NCBI GenBank assembly: GCA_020633435.1
Contig: JACKDP010000001.1
Location: 930,001-994,000 of the forward strand
Source: Myxococcales bacterium
Lineage (GTDB): Bacteria > Myxococcota_A > Bradymonadia > UBA7976 > UBA1532
DNA: 64,000 nt
Direction of reading: 5' to 3'
The notes under the pieces were generated by a model. It searched no databases, was not told the origin of the DNA, and worked only from the letters and a program-made list of their open reading frames with translations. The position numbers were made by a program, and so were the translations under genes. Every line of letters starts with the position of its first letter. Within the stretch, counting starts at the first letter, position 1. Below are positions 14,737 through 24,168 of this stretch, piece by piece.

Positions 14737-16137
14737 ATGAACGCGACGGTGGACACGGGCAAGGTGGTGGCGAGCGTGCCCGAGCTGGTGCAGGGGTTGC
14801 GGGCCCGGTTCTACGAGGACCGGACGCGCTCCGTCGCGTGGCGGCAGGCCCAGCTTGACGGCATCCTGCGCTTCCTGTCGGAGCGCCAGGCCGAGATCGA
14901 GGGCGCGCTGAAGGCCGACGTCGGCAAGAGCTACTTCGAGTCCTTCACCACCGAGATCAACTTCTCGGCCGAGGAGGCCCGCCACGCCCGCAAGCACCTG
15001 CGCCGCTGGATGGCCCCCGATCGGGCGCCGGTGCCGATGATCGTCCAGCCCGGCAGCGCCCGCGTCTACAAGGATCCGCTGGGCGTCGTCCTCATCATCG
15101 CGCCGTGGAACTATCCGTTTTCGTTGGCGATCGGGCCGCTGATCGCGGCGCTGGCCGCGGGCAACTGCGCGGTGGTGAAGCCCTCGGAGGTGGCCCCGCA
15201 CACCTCGGCGGTCATCGCCCGCTGGCTGCCCGAGTATGTGGATCCGGCCTGCGTGAAGGTGGTGGAGGGGGGCATCCCCGAGACGACCGCCCTGCTGGAG
15301 CAGCGCTTCGATCACATCTTCTACACGGGCAACGGCAGCGTCGGCCGCATCGTGATGACGGCGGCCGCGCGGCACCTCACCCCCGTCACCCTGGAGCTGG
15401 GCGGCAAGAGCCCGGCCTACGTGGACGAGACGGCCGACCTGGACGTGACGGCGCGGCGCATCTGCTGGGCCAAGTTCACCAACGCCGGCCAGACGTGCGT
15501 CGCGCCCGACTACATCCTGGTGAAGTCGAGCGTGCACGACGCCCTGGTGGCGAAGCTGGGCGAGGCGCTCAAGAGCTTCTACGGCGACGACGCCCAGCAG
15601 AGCGGGGACTACGGCCGCATCATCAACGGCCGGCACCTGCAGCGGCTGACGGCGCTGCTCGAGGGCCAGACCGTCGCCCACGGCGGCCGGGTGGACGCCG
15701 ACGACCTCTTCATCGAGCCCACCGTGCTCACGGGCGTGCGGCCCGACGCGCCCATCATGGCCGATGAGATCTTCGGCCCGCTGCTGCCGGTGCTGAAGGT
15801 CGAGAGCCCCGAGGAGGCCATCGCCTTCATCAACGGGCGCGACAAGCCCCTGGCCCTGTATGTGTTCTCGGGCGACAAGGGCGTGCAGGAGACCATCCTG
15901 GCCCGCACCAGCTCGGGCGGCGCGGTGATCAACCACGCCGTGATGCACCTCGCCTGCCCCGGCCTGCCCTTCGGCGGCGTGGGCCCGAGCGGCATGGGGG
16001 CCTACCACGGCAAGTGGGGCTTCGACATCTTCACCCACCACAAGGCCGTGCTGAAGAAGCCGACCTTCGTGGATCCCGACCTGGTCTACCCGCCCTTCAC
16101 CGAGAAGAAGGTGAAGTGGGTCAAGCGGTTGCTGTAG
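14737..16137 (+). CDS. Class 3 aldehyde dehydrogenase
   Basis: 466 residues, with GGAGG upstream and a TATGTT -10-like hexamer at 14702-14707. It oxidises fatty or aromatic aldehydes to acids with NAD(P)+. Landmarks: IIAPWNYPFSLAIGPLIAAL, the catalytic base Glu220 in LELGGKSP, the nucleophile Cys254 in NAGQTCVAPDY, EIFGPLLPV, and the ALDH3-specific LPFGGVGPSGMGAYHGKWGF near the C-terminus. Length fits the ALDH3 family, closest by eye to bacterial fatty aldehyde or coniferyl-aldehyde dehydrogenases. Substrate cannot be told from sequence. Confidence 0.92.
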   Translation: MNATVDTGKVVASVPELVQGLRARFYEDRTRSVAWRQAQLDGILRFLSERQAEIEGALKADVGKSYFESFTTEINFSAEEARHARKHLRRWMAPDRAPVPMIVQPGSARVYKDPLGVVLIIAPWNYPFSLAIGPLIAALAAGNCAVVKPSEVAPHTSAVIARWLPEYVDPACVKVVEGGIPETTALLEQRFDHIFYTGNGSVGRIVMTAAARHLTPVTLELGGKSPAYVDETADLDVTARRICWAKFTNAGQTCVAPDYILVKSSVHDALVAKLGEALKSFYGDDAQQSGDYGRIINGRHLQRLTALLEGQTVAHGGRVDADDLFIEPTVLTGVRPDAPIMADEIFGPLLPVLKVESPEEAIAFINGRDKPLALYVFSGDKGVQETILARTSSGGAVINHAVMHLACPGLPFGGVGPSGMGAYHGKWGFDIFTHHKAVLKKPTFVDPDLVYPPFTEKKVKWVKRLL

Positions 16138-16158
16138 GTCCGGGCGCCCGCGGGCCGG

Positions 16159-18021
16159 TCAGGGCAGCAGGCAGACGACGGGGAGCGGCACCAGGCACTC
16201 CTCGTCCAGCCACGTCCCGCCCTGGCTCACGTCGATGGCCGCGCAGTTCTGATCGCTGTCGCCGTTGGGCTGGCCCGGCGTCCAGGGGATGTCGGCCACC
16301 GTCCGCCCCACCAGATCCACGAAGCGGCCGTCCTCGCCGCCGTCGTTGGCGCCGATCCACCACTGGGTGAACTCGAGGGTCGTGGCGACGGCCGAGATGG
16401 CCTCGCGATCCTCGTCGCTGACGGGGATGCCGTAGGTGCCGCCCTGCCGGGCGCAGGTGCCGTGGCCGTCGAACCAGGCCTGGGGCGCGGCGCACAGGGC
16501 GTAGCGCCCGCCCGGGGCGGCGACCTCGGTGCAGTCGCGGCAGATCTCGTCCTCGTCCACGCGGCCGTCGCAGTCGTCGTCGCGCTGGTTGCAGCCGTCG
16601 GGCGCGCCCGGGTGCACCTGGCGGTTGAAGTCGTCGCAGTCGACGCAGGCCCCGTGGCCGTCGCGGTCGCGGTCGTCGCCCTCCGTCTCGCCGTCCCGGC
16701 AGGCCAGGCCGCGCTCGACCACCCCCTCCAGGAACTCGCGGCGCGGGGCGAAGAAGTCGCGCATGGCCTGCAGCGCGGGGCCGCGCTCGCTCTTCTCGAA
16801 GGGCAGGTTGGGATCGGCCGCGAAGGCCTGGGCCGTCTGGCGCGCGTAGAAGTCGACGCGCCGCCGCAGCTCGTCGGGGTCGTAGGCGGCCAGCATCCGG
16901 GCGATCTCGCCGATGAACTCCTCGCGCCAGGCCCGGTCGGCCATGGCCAGGCGGAAGTGGTCGGGCCGGCCGGTGCCCACCGGGTCGAGCTGGGGGTCGG
17001 GGGACGTCAGCGGCGTGCTGTCGAACGTGATGTCCATGTCATGCGGGATGAACACGAAGCCGCGGCCGGGCTCGTCATACAGGTAGAAGTTGTGGTTGCA
17101 GCACCAGTAGCCATCGCGGTGGGGCAGCATGGCCTCGCCCGCCCAGCCGCCGAGCATCTGCCGGCGGTCGATGAACGTCTCGAACTCCTCCAGCGTGCGC
17201 GTGGCGTAGAGGGCGTCGCGGCGGCTGGTGTCGGCCTCGGCCTCGTTGGTCTTCAGCTCCTGGCCGTACTTGTAGAGGTTGCCCTCGGGATCCTCGAAGT
17301 TGCGCTCCAGGAACTCCTTGTCGACGTGCTCCTTGTTCACGTACAGGCCGTACATCTGGCCGTTCACGATGAGCACGGCGTTGTTGGCGCAGGCGGCGGG
17401 CAGGCCGGCCTCGCGCAGGAACGACAGGGCCACGCGCTCCCGGATGATGCTGCGGTCGTACCAGGGGGCGTCGAGGTTCAGCTTGCGCAGGCCATGGAAG
17501 CGCTTCGTGCGGTCGTACTCCCGAAACGAGATGACGAACTGCATCTTGGGCTCGACCCACGCGAAGTGCGGGTTGGCCTTCAGGCGGATCATGGCGTCGC
17601 CGACGATCTCGTCGCCGTACCGGAAGGTGCGCAGCGGGTGGTAGGGCTTGAGGGGGAGCCCCGCCGCCTCGCGCTCTCGCGGGTGCAGGAACTCGTCGCG
17701 CATGGCCTCCCACTCGGCGGGATCGATCTCCACCTGGAACACCGGCAGGATGTCCTGGGCGTAGAGGTCGGTGCAGCCGTCGTCCACGGGCCGCAGGCCC
17801 ATGTCGGGGCCCGCGTCGGCGCCGCCGGGCGGGCCGAAGTCGACCACGCGCACCACGCGGGCGTCCGGACACGTCGGGCAGGCGTCGCGCTCGCCGTCGA
17901 GCACGCCGCCGTCGACCACCGCCGCCATGTCGGCCGCCGGCTCCCCCGCACCGCCGCCGTCGTCGCACGCCCCGAGGAGCGCGGCGACGGCGAGCAACCA
18001 TCCACCAGCATGGGTCTTCAT
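16159..18021 (-). CDS. Lipoprotein with CotH-kinase, MopE-type and C-type lectin-like domains
   Basis: 620 residues with lipobox LLGAC (Cys18). A CotH-like protein kinase domain covers about 70-420 (DILPVFQVEIDPAEW, LNLDAPWYDRSIIRERVA, NGQMYGLYVNKEHVDKEFLE, IPHDMDITFD). Next comes an Asp/Cys-rich MopE-type metal-binding stretch (~450-500), with DRDGHG, DCDDFNRQVHPGAPDGC and DDDCDGRVDED. The C-terminal ~115 residues resemble a C-type lectin fold (WWIGANDGGEDG, QPNGDSDQNCA, W-x3-ECL). CotH kinases phosphorylate secreted proteins; the substrate is unknown. The start lacks a Shine-Dalgarno and has TACGCT 6 bases upstream. Confidence 0.85.
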   Translation of the reverse strand: MKTHAGGWLLAVAALLGACDDGGGAGEPAADMAAVVDGGVLDGERDACPTCPDARVVRVVDFGPPGGADAGPDMGLRPVDDGCTDLYAQDILPVFQVEIDPAEWEAMRDEFLHPREREAAGLPLKPYHPLRTFRYGDEIVGDAMIRLKANPHFAWVEPKMQFVISFREYDRTKRFHGLRKLNLDAPWYDRSIIRERVALSFLREAGLPAACANNAVLIVNGQMYGLYVNKEHVDKEFLERNFEDPEGNLYKYGQELKTNEAEADTSRRDALYATRTLEEFETFIDRRQMLGGWAGEAMLPHRDGYWCCNHNFYLYDEPGRGFVFIPHDMDITFDSTPLTSPDPQLDPVGTGRPDHFRLAMADRAWREEFIGEIARMLAAYDPDELRRRVDFYARQTAQAFAADPNLPFEKSERGPALQAMRDFFAPRREFLEGVVERGLACRDGETEGDDRDRDGHGACVDCDDFNRQVHPGAPDGCNQRDDDCDGRVDEDEICRDCTEVAAPGGRYALCAAPQAWFDGHGTCARQGGTYGIPVSDEDREAISAVATTLEFTQWWIGANDGGEDGRFVDLVGRTVADIPWTPGQPNGDSDQNCAAIDVSQGGTWLDEECLVPLPVVCLLP

Positions 18022-18027
18022 CCCGCC

Positions 18028-18056
18028 AGCGTAGCGGGGGCGGGCGACCGGCGAAA
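18028..18056 (-). promoter_or_regulatory. Candidate promoter giving a leaderless mRNA for the CotH lipoprotein
   Basis: TTTCGC, 17-base spacer, TACGCT, ending 6 bases before the ATG at 18021 with no ribosome binding site. Consensus match is moderate. Confidence 0.3.
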
Positions 18057-18241
18057 GCGCCTCGGCCGGGCGCCCGCCGCGCGGGCCGGCGCCGCGGGCC
18101 AGGATTCTCCAGTCAAAGCCTGTACTTGCGGCCTGTGGTGGCGCACCTCTGGCCAGCGGGCCGCCCGCGCGCTTTGCACCCGGGTGCCGGCGGCGCGCAT
18201 GCGGTAGACTGCGGCGGTCTGTCTGGGTCAGCGGGGACCTC

Positions 18242-21124
18242 ATGTACCTGTGCCGCTTCGCCGCCGCGCTCCTGCTTGTGGGCTGCCTGCCCGATGACGC
18301 CCCGACGGGGCTGCGGCACACGCCCCCCGGGGATGGGCCGGTGGTGCGGTTCAACCTGCAGGGCGCCGTGCTGCCCTTCCCCAACGACCTGCTGGCGCGG
18401 CCCGACCCCCGGACGCTCACCGGCCGCCGCCTCAACGTCTCCCTCGAGGTGGCCACGGCGTCGGAGAAGCGGCTGCGCCGGGCCGCCCTCGATCTGGATG
18501 GCTTCGGGACGTTCTCCCCCATCACCGTGAGCTTCGACGCGCCCCTCGATCGGGTGGCCCTCGATGGCCGCGGGCGCCGCCACGCCGACGACCCGGCCCT
18601 CGTCGTCGACCTCACGCCGGGCAGCACCTTCGGCGAGCGCATCCCCCTCGACTTCGGGCGAGGCGCCTTCCCGCTGACGCTGCCCGACACGCACCCGCGC
18701 TTCCCCCTCGACCCCCGGGCCGGCGAGGGCAACCTGGTGCTGGAGACCGTCGACGAGGATCGCGACGGCGACGGCGTGCTCTCGCCCCGCGAAGACACCG
18801 ACGGCGACGGGGTGCTGGATCGCCCCAACACGGTCACCCCCGGCGGGGATCCCGTGCTGGACCTGGCGACGTTCTACGAGGGCGAGACGGACACGCTCAT
18901 CCTGCGGCCGCTCATCCCGCTGCGGCCCGGGCACCGCTACGCCGTCGTGCTGACGGACCGCGTCGTCGGGGTGGGCGGCGCGCCGGTGCGGTCCCCCTTC
19001 ACCTTCGTGCACCACACCCGCCAGACGGCGGCCCTGAGCGATCTGCCCGCCGCCCTGGGGCCGCACGGGGTGCGCCTGGATCAGGTGGCCTTCGCCTGGG
19101 TCTTCACCACCCAGAGCGCGACGGCGGAGCTGGGCGCGGTGCGGGAGGGCCTGCACGGCCAGGGGCCGTACGCCACGCTGGAGGCCCAGTACCCGCCCGA
19201 CGTCAGCATCGATCCGCTGCTCGGGGCCGACGTGCCCGAGGCGGCGCTGCTGCGCACCGACCGGCTGATGAAGCTGGTGCGGGCCATCACCCCGGTGGTG
19301 CTGCCCGACGTGGACGCCGAGCTGCTGGCCGCGTCGTACGCCGACGTGGCCTACCTGGTGGCGGGGCGCTTCGTGACGCCGAACCTGGTGGTGCCGTCGG
19401 TGGGCCGGTTCCAGCTCGACCCGACGGCGCGCACGGACAGGGTGTCGGTGGTGGGGGAGCAGGTGCCGTTCTGGTGCATCGTCCCGACCCCGACCGAGGC
19501 CCACCGCCCGCCGTTCCCCGTCGTGGTCTACGCCCATGATCTGGGCGGCAGCCGGCTGGAGAGCCTGCGGTTCGCGGGGGTGCTGGCGAGCTGGGGCCTG
19601 GCGACGTGCGCGCTCGACCTGGTGGATCACGGCGTCGCGGTGACGGAGCCGCTGCGCACGGCCATCCTGGAGGCCCTGGGCTCGGGCGACGGGGCCGATC
19701 CGGGCGCCCCCTCCCCCTTCCCCCAGGTGCTCGCGGGCCTGCGGGCCGCCGATCGCGACGGCGACGGCCTGGTGGAGCCGGGCAGCCGCGTCTTCAGCCT
19801 CGACATCCTGCAGAGCCGCGCCCAGGTGGAGCAGTCGGCCATCGACGTGATGCAGCTCGTGCGCGTGCTGCGCGCCTTCGACGGCACCCGCCGCTGGAGC
19901 GTGGCGGGCATCGACAGCACGGTGGCCGGCGACTTCGACGGCGACGCCCGGGTGGATCTGGGCGGGCCCATGACCCCCATCCACCTCACCGGGCAGGGCC
20001 TCGGCGGCATGGTGGCGGGCCTGGTGGCCGGCCTCGATCCGGGGGTGAGCAGCTACGCGCCGGTGGCGGCCGGAGGCGGCTTCGCCGACGTCATCCGCCG
20101 CGGCGGCCTGCCGGGGATGGACGAGGCGGTGCTGCTGCCCATGATGGGGCCCTTCATCGCCGGCTTCCCCAGCACCTCCGGCTTCACGCAGGTGACCGTC
20201 ATCGCGCCGGGGGCCGCCACTGGCGATCCGGCCGGGGTGCCCATCGCGCGCCTGCCGCCCCTCGTGCCCGGGGACCGGGTGCACCTCACCAACGGCCGCA
20301 ACGGCCTCGTCCGCCAGGCCGTGGTGGACGACGACGGCGCGTTCCGCGTCGCCGTGCCCGTCAACGGGCCCGAGGGCGTGCTGCCGGTGGCGCCCGAGGA
20401 GGCGCCGGCCCCCGACGCCCCGCCGCCGGAGGGCGATCCGCTCATCCTGGAGGTGTTCGACGTGTCGGGGCAGCCGCGCAATGTCATCGATCGCTTCGAG
20501 GCCGACGTGGCGTGGCGGGGCGTGGTGCACACGGCGGGCGACCCGCTGGTGGCCCTCGTCGGGGGCTGGGGCCTCGGGCGCCAGACGCCGGCGCTGCGGC
20601 AGGCCCTCGACATCTACCAGGTGGCCTTCGAGGCCGGCGATCCCGTGAACTTCGTGCGCGATCTGGCCGCCCGCACGCCCACGCTCGTCATCGCGACGCT
20701 GGGCGATCCGCAGGTGCCCGTGTCGGCGAGCCTGGCGCTGGCCCGCTCGGCCGGGCTGCTGCCGCTCGACACCCCGGCGCCGGGCTTCGACGCCACGGCG
20801 GACGCGGTGCTGGCCGAGCACGGGGTGGGCGAGGGCGTCGCGCGGGTGCGGCCGCTGGTGGATCCCGAGGGCATCGCCCCCGCGGCCCTCGGCCTGCCCC
20901 ACACCGAGCCGCCCCTGGTCATCGCCTCCGCCGACGGCCGCTCGGCTGTCCGGCTCATCCCCGTCTCAGCGGAGGGCGCGCACGGCGTGCGCGGGCCAAA
21001 CGGCGACGTCGCGGGTGATCCGTGGCGCTACGTGGCCAACCTGCTGGGGCGCTTCTTCAGCACCGGCCAGCCCGGCCACGCCACCTGCCTGTATCGGGAG
21101 TCCGCCCCGCGCGACTGCCCCTGA
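18242..21124 (+). CDS. Large alpha/beta-hydrolase-like lipoprotein (VolA/bacterial lipase N-terminal type), nucleophile missing
   Basis: 960 residues; lipobox LLVGC gives Cys15. The N-terminal segment VLPFPNDLLARPD matches the start motif of bacterial virulence-factor lipases (VolA/Pla-1/cef type). EF-hand-like Ca motifs (DRDGDGVL, DTDGDGVLD) lie near residues 178-198. The hydrolase core starts at VVVYAHDLGGS, but the nucleophile elbow reads GQGLGG, with Gly where the catalytic Ser should be. No other GxSxG was seen. It is therefore likely a non-catalytic binder or an enzyme with unusual chemistry. TAGACT at 18205 is a possible -10 element. Convergent with the ABC-F gene 6 bp away. Confidence 0.7.
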   Translation: MYLCRFAAALLLVGCLPDDAPTGLRHTPPGDGPVVRFNLQGAVLPFPNDLLARPDPRTLTGRRLNVSLEVATASEKRLRRAALDLDGFGTFSPITVSFDAPLDRVALDGRGRRHADDPALVVDLTPGSTFGERIPLDFGRGAFPLTLPDTHPRFPLDPRAGEGNLVLETVDEDRDGDGVLSPREDTDGDGVLDRPNTVTPGGDPVLDLATFYEGETDTLILRPLIPLRPGHRYAVVLTDRVVGVGGAPVRSPFTFVHHTRQTAALSDLPAALGPHGVRLDQVAFAWVFTTQSATAELGAVREGLHGQGPYATLEAQYPPDVSIDPLLGADVPEAALLRTDRLMKLVRAITPVVLPDVDAELLAASYADVAYLVAGRFVTPNLVVPSVGRFQLDPTARTDRVSVVGEQVPFWCIVPTPTEAHRPPFPVVVYAHDLGGSRLESLRFAGVLASWGLATCALDLVDHGVAVTEPLRTAILEALGSGDGADPGAPSPFPQVLAGLRAADRDGDGLVEPGSRVFSLDILQSRAQVEQSAIDVMQLVRVLRAFDGTRRWSVAGIDSTVAGDFDGDARVDLGGPMTPIHLTGQGLGGMVAGLVAGLDPGVSSYAPVAAGGGFADVIRRGGLPGMDEAVLLPMMGPFIAGFPSTSGFTQVTVIAPGAATGDPAGVPIARLPPLVPGDRVHLTNGRNGLVRQAVVDDDGAFRVAVPVNGPEGVLPVAPEEAPAPDAPPPEGDPLILEVFDVSGQPRNVIDRFEADVAWRGVVHTAGDPLVALVGGWGLGRQTPALRQALDIYQVAFEAGDPVNFVRDLAARTPTLVIATLGDPQVPVSASLALARSAGLLPLDTPAPGFDATADAVLAEHGVGEGVARVRPLVDPEGIAPAALGLPHTEPPLVIASADGRSAVRLIPVSAEGAHGVRGPNGDVAGDPWRYVANLLGRFFSTGQPGHATCLYRESAPRDCP

Positions 21125-21130
21125 CGGGGC
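21117..21130. terminator. Short hairpin over two convergent stop codons
   Basis: gcccc-tgac-ggggc: a 5-bp stem with a tetraloop that contains the stop codon of the lipase-like gene and abuts the ABC-F stop. No T-run; weak candidate. Confidence 0.3.
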
Positions 21131-22753
21131 TCACCAGCCGGCGGACTTGCCGCGGAAGCGCTTGTGCTTGGTGAGGAAGTCGCCCTCGTCGAACTGGGCG
21201 GGGGTGAGCTCGCGCACGCCGTCGTCCGTCATCTCGATGATGCGGGTGGCGACCTGCGAGACCATGTTGCGGTCGTGGGTCACGAAGAACGCGGTGCCCT
21301 CGTACATGGCGAGCGCCTCGGTCAGGGAGCGGATGGCCTCCAGATCGAGGTGGTTGGTGGGCTCGTCGAGGATGAGGACGTTGGGCTTGAGGAGCATGAG
21401 GCGCGCGAGCAGCAGGCGCACCGTCTCGCCACCGGAGAGCACCTTCGTGGGCTTGAAGGGCTCCTCCTTGGTGAAGAGCAAGCGCCCGAAGAGGCTGCGG
21501 ATCTCCTGCTCGTTGATCTCGTTGTTCCAGTTCCACAGCCAGGCGTGCGCGGTGGTGTCGGACTTCTCGATCAGCTCCCCGTGATCCTGGGGCAGGTAGC
21601 CGAACTGGGCCTCGTAGCCCCAGTCCACCGAGCCATCGTCGGGGCGGACCTCGCCGAGCAGCAGGCGCAGCAGCGTGGTCTTGCCCACGCCGTTGCGACC
21701 GACGATGGCCACGCGATCGCCGCGGAAGACGTTGAGGTGGAAGTCCTCGCAGATGGTCTGGTGCTCGAACTGCTTGCTGAGGCCGTCGACGCTGAGCACC
21801 TGCTTGCCGCTCGGGCGCTTGAGCTCGAAGCGGATGAACGGCCGCTGGATGTTGGACCGCTTGAGATCCGCCAGGGCCTTGCGCTCGCGGTCCAGGCTCT
21901 TCTCGCGGCTCTTCACCTGGCTGGCGCGGGAGCCGGCCCGGAAGCGGTTGACGAACTCCTGGAGCTGGGAGATGCGCTGCTGCTTGGCCTCGTTGGCCAT
22001 CTCGAGCGAGGAGCGCGACTTCGCCTTCGTCTCGACCATGTCATCGTAGTTGCCCGGGTAGACGATGATGGTCTCGTAGTCGATGTCGGCGATGGTCGTG
22101 CAGACCTCGTTGAGGAAGTGCCGGTCGTGGCTGATGACCACCAGCGCGCCCGTGTACTCCTGCAGGAACTCCTCGAACCAGCGGATGCTCGCGATGTCGA
22201 GGGCGTTGGTGGGCTCGTCGAGGAGGAGCGCCTCGGGCTGGCCGAAGAGGGCCTGGGCCAGCAGCACCCGCACCTTGTCGCCGCCCTGCAGCGTCGACAG
22301 CTTGTTCTGCTGGACGCCCGCCGGCACGCCGAGGCCCTCGAGGAGCTCCTCGGCCTCGGCCTCGGCCATGTAGCCGTCTTCCTCGGCGATGATCATCTCG
22401 AGGTCGCCCAGGCGGACGCCGTCGTCGTCCGTCAGCTCGCTCTCGCGCGCGAGGAGCTCTTCCTTCTCCGACAGCGCCTGCCACAGGCGGTCGTTGCCCA
22501 TGAGCACCACGTCGAGGATGCGGAAGTCGTCGAAGAGGTAGTGATCCTGGCGCAGGACGCCCAGGCGCTTCGGGCGGCGGACGAAGCCGGTCGTCGGCTC
22601 CAGATCACCCGAGATCACCTTCATGAACGTGGACTTGCCCGATCCGTTCGGGCCGGTGAGGCCATAGCGCTCGCCGGAGTTGAACGTCACGTTGACGTTC
22701 TCGAAGAGGATCTGGGGACCGAAGTTCATCGAGACTTCGCTGACGGTGATCAC
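21131..22753 (-). CDS. ybiT: ABC-F family ATPase, YbiT type
   Basis: 540 residues, soluble, two ATP-binding cassettes. Walker A motifs are GPNGSGKST and GRNGVGKTT; Walker B motifs are ALLLDEPTNALD and VLILDEPTNHLD. The second signature is LSGGETVRL, while the first is degenerate (LQGGDKVRV), as in YbiT proteins. The linker between cassettes is rich in charged helix (SRSSLEMANEAKQQRISQLQ). ABC-F proteins act on the ribosome E site as translation factors. Sequence order and the phrases NRY/ERYGL-GPNGSGKSTFMK and YPGNYDDMVE fit YbiT better than EttA or Uup. Own promoter predicted at 22812-22840. Confidence 0.92.
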   Translation of the reverse strand: MITVSEVSMNFGPQILFENVNVTFNSGERYGLTGPNGSGKSTFMKVISGDLEPTTGFVRRPKRLGVLRQDHYLFDDFRILDVVLMGNDRLWQALSEKEELLARESELTDDDGVRLGDLEMIIAEEDGYMAEAEAEELLEGLGVPAGVQQNKLSTLQGGDKVRVLLAQALFGQPEALLLDEPTNALDIASIRWFEEFLQEYTGALVVISHDRHFLNEVCTTIADIDYETIIVYPGNYDDMVETKAKSRSSLEMANEAKQQRISQLQEFVNRFRAGSRASQVKSREKSLDRERKALADLKRSNIQRPFIRFELKRPSGKQVLSVDGLSKQFEHQTICEDFHLNVFRGDRVAIVGRNGVGKTTLLRLLLGEVRPDDGSVDWGYEAQFGYLPQDHGELIEKSDTTAHAWLWNWNNEINEQEIRSLFGRLLFTKEEPFKPTKVLSGGETVRLLLARLMLLKPNVLILDEPTNHLDLEAIRSLTEALAMYEGTAFFVTHDRNMVSQVATRIIEMTDDGVRELTPAQFDEGDFLTKHKRFRGKSAGW

Positions 22754-22811
22754 GGGCGACTCCTCTCCTCAAGCCGACGCCCGGACGGGACCCCGGGCGC
22801 GAAGGCGGCGC

Positions 22812-22840
22812 ACCATAGCAGAGGGGACCGGTCGGGTCCA
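22812..22840 (-). promoter_or_regulatory. Candidate sigma-70 promoter for the ABC-F gene
   Basis: TGGACC, 17-base spacer, TATGGT, with a TGC extended -10 element. It lies 58 bases before the start codon, in the divergent gap with nhaA. Confidence 0.5.
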
Positions 22841-22888
22841 CGCCGGCGGCCGCCTCGCGCGGGGGGGCGTTGGTGCAGTCGCCTGCAC

Positions 22889-22917
22889 TGCCCACCCGGT
22901 TTCGGGGCTGATACAGT
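22889..22917 (+). promoter_or_regulatory. Candidate promoter for nhaA
   Basis: TGCCCA, 17-base spacer, TACAGT, ending 30 bases before the ATG. Weak -35, fair -10. Confidence 0.35.
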
Positions 22918-22947
22918 CACGCTTTGCGGCTGGCCGGGAGTTCGTCG

Positions 22948-24168
22948 ATGCGCGGCGCCGTGCGCTTCCTGCTCGAAAACTCGCTCTTCCTGGTGCTCGG
23001 CGCCACCGCCGCCCTCATCTGGGCCAACGTGGAGTTCGAGAGCTACCACCACCTGGTCCACCTGGAGCTCTTCCAGAGCGACTTCATCGGGCACCCGCAC
23101 GGCGCCCACCGGGTGGTGACGCTGGGGTTCCTCGTCAACGAGCTCTTCATGGCGCTGTTCTTCGCCATCGCCGGCAAGGAGGTCTGGGAGGCCACGCTGC
23201 CCGGTGGCCCCCTGAACAACCCCCGCAAGGCCGCCGCGCCCCTCATCGCCACGCTGGGCGGCATGTCGGGGCCGGCCGCGCTCTACCTCATCGGCGCCGC
23301 GCTCCTCGGCCGCTTCGACGAGCTGCACAACGGCTGGGCCATCCCCACCGCCACCGACATCGCGTTCTCGTACCTGGTCGCGCGCCTGGTCTTCGGCGGC
23401 GGCCACCCGGCCATCCCGTTCCTGCTGCTGCTGGCCATCGCCGATGACGCCCTGGGCCTCATCATCATCGCCATCTTCTACCCGCAGGGCCCCGTCGAGC
23501 TGACGTGGATGCTGCTGCCCGCCGCGGCGGTCATCATCGGCCTCGCCCTGCGGCGCAACCGCGTCGTCTCCTTCTGGCCCTACCTGCTCATCTGCGGGCT
23601 CGTCTCCTGGTATGGCTTCCACCGCGCCAACCTGCACCCTGCCCTGGGCCTGCTGCCCATCATCCCGGTGATGCCCCACGCCCATATGGACAAGGGCATC
23701 TTCCACTGGGAGGAGATGAAGCGGGACGACACCCTCAACGCCTTCGAGCACTGGTGGAAGAACCCGGTGGAGATCGTGCTGGGGCTCTTCGGCCTGCTCA
23801 ACGCGGGCGTGGCCGTGAACGCCATCGGCACCACCACCTGGCTCGTCCTGACCGGCCTCGTCATCGGCAAGCCGCTCGGCGTGTGGGTCTTCGGCATGCT
23901 GGGCTCGGCCATGGGCTTCTCGCTGCCGGAGGGCATGCGCCGCCGCGAGCTGCTGGCCGTGGGCTGCGCCGCCGGCATCGGCTTCACCGTCGCCATCTTC
24001 GTGTCGGGCGTGGCCTTCCCCGCCGGCCCCACCCAGGACGCCGCCAAGATCGGCGCCCTCGGCTCCTTCGGCGCGGCCATCGTGACGGTCATCGTCGCCC
24101 GGGTCCTCGGCGTGAAGCGCATCGACGCCCCCGAGCACGACCTGCCCCCCGAGGATCGGCACGCCTGA
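22948..24168 (+). CDS. nhaA: Na+/H+ antiporter NhaA
   Basis: 406 residues; the ATG is preceded by GGGAG at 8-base spacing (an upstream TTG is also in frame but lacks such a site). About eleven to twelve membrane helices. Family landmarks: FFAIAGKEVWEA, HNGWAIPTATDIAFSYLV, and the ion-binding Asp pair D166-D167 in AIADDALGLIIIAIFY. The C-terminal GIGFTVAIFVSGVAFP is also typical. It exchanges Na+ for H+ across the inner membrane for pH and salt homeostasis. Single gene with a candidate promoter; it runs towards the dcw cluster. Confidence 0.93.
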   Translation: MRGAVRFLLENSLFLVLGATAALIWANVEFESYHHLVHLELFQSDFIGHPHGAHRVVTLGFLVNELFMALFFAIAGKEVWEATLPGGPLNNPRKAAAPLIATLGGMSGPAALYLIGAALLGRFDELHNGWAIPTATDIAFSYLVARLVFGGGHPAIPFLLLLAIADDALGLIIIAIFYPQGPVELTWMLLPAAAVIIGLALRRNRVVSFWPYLLICGLVSWYGFHRANLHPALGLLPIIPVMPHAHMDKGIFHWEEMKRDDTLNAFEHWWKNPVEIVLGLFGLLNAGVAVNAIGTTTWLVLTGLVIGKPLGVWVFGMLGSAMGFSLPEGMRRRELLAVGCAAGIGFTVAIFVSGVAFPAGPTQDAAKIGALGSFGAAIVTVIVARVLGVKRIDAPEHDLPPEDRHA

